DNA from: an uncultured Saprospiraceae bacterium
Lineage (GTDB): Bacteria; Bacteroidota; Bacteroidia; Chitinophagales; Saprospiraceae
DNA length: 61,184 bases
Assembly: GCA_937959275.1 (NCBI GenBank)
Contig: CALGLU010000109.1
Span: 1 to 61,184, forward strand
Direction of reading: 5' to 3'
Of the stretch, positions 56,205-61,184 are shown piece after piece; position 1 is the stretch's first letter; the number at the start of each line of letters is the position of its first letter. Position numbers and translations under genes: made by a program. Below the pieces are notes generated by a model. The model ran no database searches. It was not told where the DNA came from and saw only the letters and a program-made list of their open reading frames with translations.

Positions 56205-59200
56205 TTAAGCAGCACTAACTGTTAGCTTTTGCTTTGTTAAAATAGCCTTGTATTCTGTAGGCATGACTTTGATAAATTGTTTTTTAGTGGTATCCCAGTT
56301 CTGCAGAATATCCAATGCCTTGAGGCTGCCTGTAAATCTAAAGTGATTCCTGAGCAAGGTCCGTAAGGTCTGAAAATCTTCTTTTTCCATATCATCAAAT
56401 TCAACCATTTCTTTATTGCAGTACACTTCCGCAGTCTTATTCTCATCAAAAATATAGGCAATACCGCCACTCATGCCTGCCGCAAAATTACGACCAATAT
56501 CTCCCAACACCACAACTCTCCCGCCCGTCATATATTCGCAGCCATGCGCACCCAATCCTTCAACGACAGCATTCACACCACTATTCCGCACACAAAACCG
56601 CTCACCAGCTTTCCCTTTAATATAGGCTTCACCAGATGTCGCTCCATATAGTGCCACATTTCCAATAATAATGTTCTCCTCAGGTTTTAAAATACTTCTT
56701 CGATCTGGTACAACGATTAATCTCGCTCCACTCAAACCTTTGCCAAAATAGTCATTGGTGTCACCTTCTAATGTAAACGTCAAACCCTTTGCACCAAAGG
56801 CACCAAAACTCTGACCCGCCGAACCTTTAAATCGAAACGACACAGAGTCCGCAGCTAAGCCGGCACTACCATAGTTCTTCGCAATCAGATTGGACAACAT
56901 AGCGCCAACTGCTCGATCGGTATTCTTAATGATAAATTCACTTGTCACAAAGGACTTCTCTTTTATCGCCAATTCTGCAAACTTGATTAATTCAAGATCT
57001 AAGACATCATCTAGGCCATGATCTTGCTCCTGTGTCTTATAGTTGGATTGCTGATCAGCTAACTCATCTCTATACAGAATTGGGGAGAGATCTAAATTTT
57101 TAATTTTCCAGTGGTTCAAGTCTTCTCTAACTTTCAATCGATTCGCTTGACCTACCATTTCGTCAATGGTACGAAAGCCAAGCTTGGCCATAATCTCTCG
57201 CATATCATTTGCCAAAAATTTGAAGAAGTTGACAACGTGCTCCACTTTACCTTCAAACTTTTTACGCAGATCTGCATCTTGTGTTGCAATACCTACAGGG
57301 CACGTATTCAAGTGACATTTTCTCATGAGAATACAACCTTCGACAACTAATGCACCAGTCGCCACACCCCATTCTTCTGCGCCAAGCAAAGTAGCGATCG
57401 CCATATCCTTACCAGTTCTCATTTGGCCATCGGCCTGAATCCGAACCCGATCACGTAGTTTATTTAAGATCAATGTCTGATGCGTTTCTGCTAATCCCAA
57501 CTCCCAAGGCAATCCAGCATGCCGGATCGAACTCAATGGAGATGCACCTGTCCCGCCATCGTGACCAGAGATTAAGATATGATCAGCATGCCCCTTTGTT
57601 ACACCTGAAGCAATAATGCCAACACCAGCTTTTGAAACCAGCTTCACACTAATCCGAGCTTCCTTATTCGCATTCTTTAAATCAAAAATTAGCTGCGCCA
57701 GATCTTCAATCGAATAAATATCGTGATGTGGAGGCGGAGAGATCAGTCCTACACCCGGAGTCGAATTACGCACACGCGCGATCCAGTCATTGACCTTATG
57801 TCCTGGTAATTGACCGCCTTCTCCAGGCTTCGCACCTTGAGCCATTTTTATTTGCAGCTCTTCTGCATTTGCCAGATAATTAATCGTGACGCCAAATCGT
57901 CCAGAAGCCACTTGCTTAATCGCGGAGCGTTCCCAATCCCCATTTTCTTTTTTAGCAAAGCGCTCTTCATCTTCACCACCTTCTCCACTATTACTCTTAG
58001 CACCAATTCGATTCATCGCAATCGCCAAAGTCGAATGCGCCTCATAAGAGATCGATCCAAAAGACATCGCACCTGTTGCAAAGCGCTTCATGATGTCTTC
58101 AGCAGGTTCTACTTCACTGAGTGGGATCGAGTCGCCAGGTACGAAATCAAACATGCTACGCAATGTGCACGCCTGCTTGTCTTGATTGTTAATCGCTTTT
58201 GTATATTTGTTGAATAAGCTGTAATCATCCTTTGATGTAGAATGCTGAAGCAAGTGAATCGATGTCGGATTGAATAAGTGATATTCTCCTCTACGCTTCC
58301 ACTGATAGACGCCAAGGTCCTGTAAGTAGGTGCTGTGAAAACTGTCTTCGAAAGCCAAGCCATGTTTGACAAGTGCCTCTTTGGCGAGGTTGTCAAAAGT
58401 CATGCCTTCGATTCTAGAAACAGTGCCTTTAAAACAAATGTCAATCACCTCAGTAGCAATGCCTAATGCTTCAAATGTCTGCGCGCCTTTATAAGACAAG
58501 ACGGTAGATACGCCAAGTTTGGACATGACCTTTAGCAAGCCTTTCTCGACAGCATAGCGATAATTTTTAATGGCTTTCTTAGGATCTTCTGTTGAAAGCG
58601 TTTCAATCGTATCGTAACTGACACCTGGATAGACAGCATCGGCGCCATAGCTGATGAGTGTCGCAAAGTGATGAGTTTCAATAATGTCACCACCGTCGAT
58701 GATGAGTGAAACAGATTTGCGCTGCCCCGTTTTGATGAGATGATGGTGAACAGCTCCTGTGTACAGCAAAGAAGGAATCGGTACCTGATTCTCAGAAATC
58801 GATCTGTTAGATAATATGATGATATTTTTGCCAGCTTTGATTTGCTCTTCTACGGATTGACAGATGGCCTCAACAGCAGTTTGTAACATGCCTGGAGAAT
58901 AGTCAGCAGCAAATACCGCTGGAATTGTCACAGATGAATAGCCATGTTTGTCTAGAGATATTAATCTTCCAAAATCTTTTCTCGACAAGAGTGGGCTTTG
59001 TAGCCGAATAAAATTGACTGAGTTTCTTTCTTTATCCAAAATATCCTCACACGTTCCTAAGTACGTATTCAGACTCATGAATGCTTTTTCACGAAGAGAA
59101 TCTATCGGAGGATTCGTGACTTGAGCAAATTGTTGTTTAAAATAATTCGCAAGATGCTGTGCATATTTCGACAGCACAGCGACAGGCGTATCAGAACCCA

Positions 59201-60686
59201 TCGAACCAATTGGTTCTTTGGCATTCGTGGACATGGCGGCTAGTAAGACATCTTCGTCTTCCTTTGTAAATCCAAAGGTGATTTGCTCTTTGATGAGGTT
59301 CACATCTGTCGTCGACTTTGGAATGTCTTTGATTTCGATGTCATTAAACTTAACTCGAGAATCTTTTAACCATTCAGAATATGGTTCTCGTTTGCAGATG
59401 ATATCTTTTAATTCGTCGTCACCAATGATTCGGTGTTCGTCAAGATCAGCCACTAATATTTTACCAGGTTCCAGTCTGTCTTTCAAGACCACCTTTGCAG
59501 GATCGACTTTTATCACACCAGTCTCAGAAGCGAGGATGAGCACATTATCATCCGTTAGCATATATCGGGAAGGTCGCAAACCGTTACGATCAAGGGTAGC
59601 ACCTACGAGGGTGCCGTCAGTGAAGCAAATAGAGGCTGGGCCATCCCAAGGCTCCATGAGTGCTTCGTGAAATTCGTAAAAATCTTTTTTGAATTGATCA
59701 GCGTTGACATCATTCTGATAGGCTTCGGGGATCATCATCATTAAGACATGTGGGATAGATCTGCCGGCGTGCAATAGAAATTCGAGGACGCCATCAAAGT
59801 TTGAGGAGTCAGAATTCATGTTGTCACATATCGGAAAGATGATGTCGAGTTCTTTTTGGCTAAAGAGTTTGCTTTTGAGAAATGGCTCACGTGCTTTCCA
59901 CCAGTTGATATTGCCTTGGACGGTATTGATCTCGCCATTGTGCGAGATGCAGCGGAAGGGCTGAGCCAATTTCCATTTGGGGACAGTGTTGGTAGAAAAG
60001 CGGGAGTGCACGAGTGCGATTGCAGATTCAAAGTTTTTGTTTTGCAAATCGAGATAATACTCTCGTACTTGATGTGAGGTCAACTGGCCTTTATATATAA
60101 TCGTGTCACAGGAAAGTGAGGTGATATAAAAGTCATCGATGTATGCTTCATCTAATTTGTGAATCTCAACAGTGATGTACCGTCTGAGTATATAGAGTTT
60201 TCTATCTAGGCTTTTGTTATCAGCTTCTTTGGTGTATTTGAAAAACGCTTGTTGGATACTCGGTTCGGCAGAGATGGCTGTATCGCCGAGCCCAGCACCA
60301 TCTACAGGAACGATCCGCATGCCCAAGAAGTCAAAATCCAATTCTTTGGAGCAGGACTTGATGATCTCTATGCACGCAGCTTGTTTGCTAGCGTCTTTAG
60401 GTAAAAACATCATAGCCACACCATAATCACCTTTGGCGGGCAGATCAAAGTCACAAGAGGAAACGAATATGTCGTGAGGGATGTGCGTAAGGATACCAGC
60501 ACCATCACCAGTGTTTGGTTCGCAACCACAGGCACCACGATGCTCCATGTTTTCGAGCATGGTTAGCGCATCAGACACGAGCTGATGTGAGGTTAAGCCA
60601 TTGAGGTTAGCGATGAGGCCTGTACCGCAAGAATCCTTTTCTAATTGGGGCACGTAGAGACCCTTAATTCGTTTCTGAATAGGCAT
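56205..60686 (-). CDS. gltB: glutamate synthase large subunit
   Basis: 1493 residues, full length for the family. The mature enzyme starts at Cys20 (KDSCGTGLI), the amidotransferase nucleophile, after removal of a 19-residue propeptide. Then come the class-II glutaminase domain (to about 430), the central domain, the FMN-binding synthase domain (about 800-1200, with SGEGGEDEERF and KPGEGGQLPG) and the [3Fe-4S] cysteines in CILMRKCHLNTCPVG; the GXGXG beta-helix is C-terminal. It forms the ammonia-assimilating complex with GltD. The upstream 498 bp hold no gene and should contain the promoter. Confidence 0.97.
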   Translation of the reverse strand: MPIQKRIKGLYVPQLEKDSCGTGLIANLNGLTSHQLVSDALTMLENMEHRGACGCEPNTGDGAGILTHIPHDIFVSSCDFDLPAKGDYGVAMMFLPKDASKQAACIEIIKSCSKELDFDFLGMRIVPVDGAGLGDTAISAEPSIQQAFFKYTKEADNKSLDRKLYILRRYITVEIHKLDEAYIDDFYITSLSCDTIIYKGQLTSHQVREYYLDLQNKNFESAIALVHSRFSTNTVPKWKLAQPFRCISHNGEINTVQGNINWWKAREPFLKSKLFSQKELDIIFPICDNMNSDSSNFDGVLEFLLHAGRSIPHVLMMMIPEAYQNDVNADQFKKDFYEFHEALMEPWDGPASICFTDGTLVGATLDRNGLRPSRYMLTDDNVLILASETGVIKVDPAKVVLKDRLEPGKILVADLDEHRIIGDDELKDIICKREPYSEWLKDSRVKFNDIEIKDIPKSTTDVNLIKEQITFGFTKEDEDVLLAAMSTNAKEPIGSMGSDTPVAVLSKYAQHLANYFKQQFAQVTNPPIDSLREKAFMSLNTYLGTCEDILDKERNSVNFIRLQSPLLSRKDFGRLISLDKHGYSSVTIPAVFAADYSPGMLQTAVEAICQSVEEQIKAGKNIIILSNRSISENQVPIPSLLYTGAVHHHLIKTGQRKSVSLIIDGGDIIETHHFATLISYGADAVYPGVSYDTIETLSTEDPKKAIKNYRYAVEKGLLKVMSKLGVSTVLSYKGAQTFEALGIATEVIDICFKGTVSRIEGMTFDNLAKEALVKHGLAFEDSFHSTYLQDLGVYQWKRRGEYHLFNPTSIHLLQHSTSKDDYSLFNKYTKAINNQDKQACTLRSMFDFVPGDSIPLSEVEPAEDIMKRFATGAMSFGSISYEAHSTLAIAMNRIGAKSNSGEGGEDEERFAKKENGDWERSAIKQVASGRFGVTINYLANAEELQIKMAQGAKPGEGGQLPGHKVNDWIARVRNSTPGVGLISPPPHHDIYSIEDLAQLIFDLKNANKEARISVKLVSKAGVGIIASGVTKGHADHILISGHDGGTGASPLSSIRHAGLPWELGLAETHQTLILNKLRDRVRIQADGQMRTGKDMAIATLLGAEEWGVATGALVVEGCILMRKCHLNTCPVGIATQDADLRKKFEGKVEHVVNFFKFLANDMREIMAKLGFRTIDEMVGQANRLKVREDLNHWKIKNLDLSPILYRDELADQQSNYKTQEQDHGLDDVLDLELIKFAELAIKEKSFVTSEFIIKNTDRAVGAMLSNLIAKNYGSAGLAADSVSFRFKGSAGQSFGAFGAKGLTFTLEGDTNDYFGKGLSGARLIVVPDRRSILKPEENIIIGNVALYGATSGEAYIKGKAGERFCVRNSGVNAVVEGLGAHGCEYMTGGRVVVLGDIGRNFAAGMSGGIAYIFDENKTAEVYCNKEMVEFDDMEKEDFQTLRTLLRNHFRFTGSLKALDILQNWDTTKKQFIKVMPTEYKAILTKQKLTVSAA

Positions 60687-61184
60687 AATTAGTTTGTTAA
60701 TTAGTATAAGACCGATTAAAGGAAGTACCGAGAATTGTAGAAATCATGTGACTAGTGATTTGCTTCTCAATAATCGAACTTTAAATATAGTAAATTGAAA
60801 TGAATTATTTTTTGCTTCTTATACACAGTATGTATAACAGAGTCCATCTGCTAGCTAATTCTTCTTTGTGTTCCTTTGTGTTTTGTGACTTAGTATGTCC
60901 TCTTATTTGAACAACAAAGCCTGTAAGTCACTAAGATTCATAAAGAAATACATTAAACTTTTGTCTTGTTTGTAATCTATTCAGAGGCAATTTAACTCGA
61001 TTATGAATCCTCTGCCGACCACTCAAAACTCAACACCTGCCTTGCCGAATTTCTACGTCTAACCAAATAAATATAGTTAAATTTTGTTATGCATAAGCCA
61101 TTAATTTAACATAAGGAGTTTGTCTGCTTATAACAGAGAAAACCCTATGAATTAATTTGTTTTTGACTGCATTTAAAACGACTC
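60687..61184. other. non-coding right edge, upstream of gltB
   Basis: No ORF longer than a few codons in a plausible context, no tRNA, and no clear TAnnTTTG promoter on the minus strand. AT-rich leader for gltB. I see no riboswitch or repeat that can be supported. Confidence 0.5.

Overview
The window looks like chromosomal DNA from a free-living, probably marine or aquatic member of the Bacteroidota, most likely close to Saprospiria/Chitinophagia. The support is low GC content, many lipoproteins with short lipoboxes, a CarboxypepD_reg-type TonB receptor, several formylglycine-type sulfatases, large thrombospondin type-3 and MopE/dockerin-type secreted proteins, an AONS-superfamily enzyme of the serine palmitoyltransferase/CapB kind, and promoters matching the Bacteroidota pattern TTG-N20-TAnnTTTG. 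The phylum call is inference from content; no rRNA or tRNA gene is present to confirm it.

Layout. 1-517 is non-coding with degenerate repeats. 518-2949: secreted esterase and an amidohydrolase with an extra NTF2/SnoaL-like tail. 3072-6366: two tandem paralogous soluble PAS histidine kinases. 6359-7465: metallo-beta-lactamase-fold hydrolase converging on them. 7722-9593: secreted propeller/MopE/dockerin protein. 9944-13752: small membrane protein, secreted MORN-like protein and sulfatase 1. 13815-18448: LuxR-type regulator, LytTR-type regulator and a large LytS-type sensor. 18666-22274: dapD (+), then a VOC protein and an AONS-family PLP enzyme (-). 22501-25208: three uncharacterised lipoproteins. 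25267-28901: sugar-acid dehydratase, secreted protein and a TIM-barrel sugar isomerase/epimerase. 29089-33769: sulfatase 2 and a TonB-dependent receptor. 33899-39535: FAD amine oxidase, phosphonatase-like HAD hydrolase, PheC-like dehydratase, N-acyl-D-amino acid deacylase and a MEST-like hydrolase. 39621-40595: N-terminally truncated acyltransferase. 40706-45491: sulfatase 3, a REPIN-like palindromic element, SDR, alanine/sodium symporter and a small membrane protein. 45751-51330: a 1859-residue protein made largely of about 47 63-bp thrombospondin type-3 units. 51601-53878: rhomboid protease, a possible structured RNA and an S74-type protein. 53961-54742: a Phd/RelE-type toxin-antitoxin pair between two identical 50-bp copies of the 3' end of gltD. 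54693-60686: gltD and gltB.

How the genes may work together. gltBD, dapD and the PheC-like gene belong to amino-acid metabolism. Three sulfatases, the sugar-acid dehydratase, the sugar isomerase and the TonB receptor fit scavenging of sulfated glycans, although no SusD, glycoside hydrolase or sulfatase-maturing enzyme is in the window. The FAD oxidase plus phosphonatase-like pair suggests use of an aminophosphonate. The most unusual DNA structures are the toxin-antitoxin mini-island flanked by gltD-derived repeats, the REPIN-like inverted pair, and the giant repeat gene.
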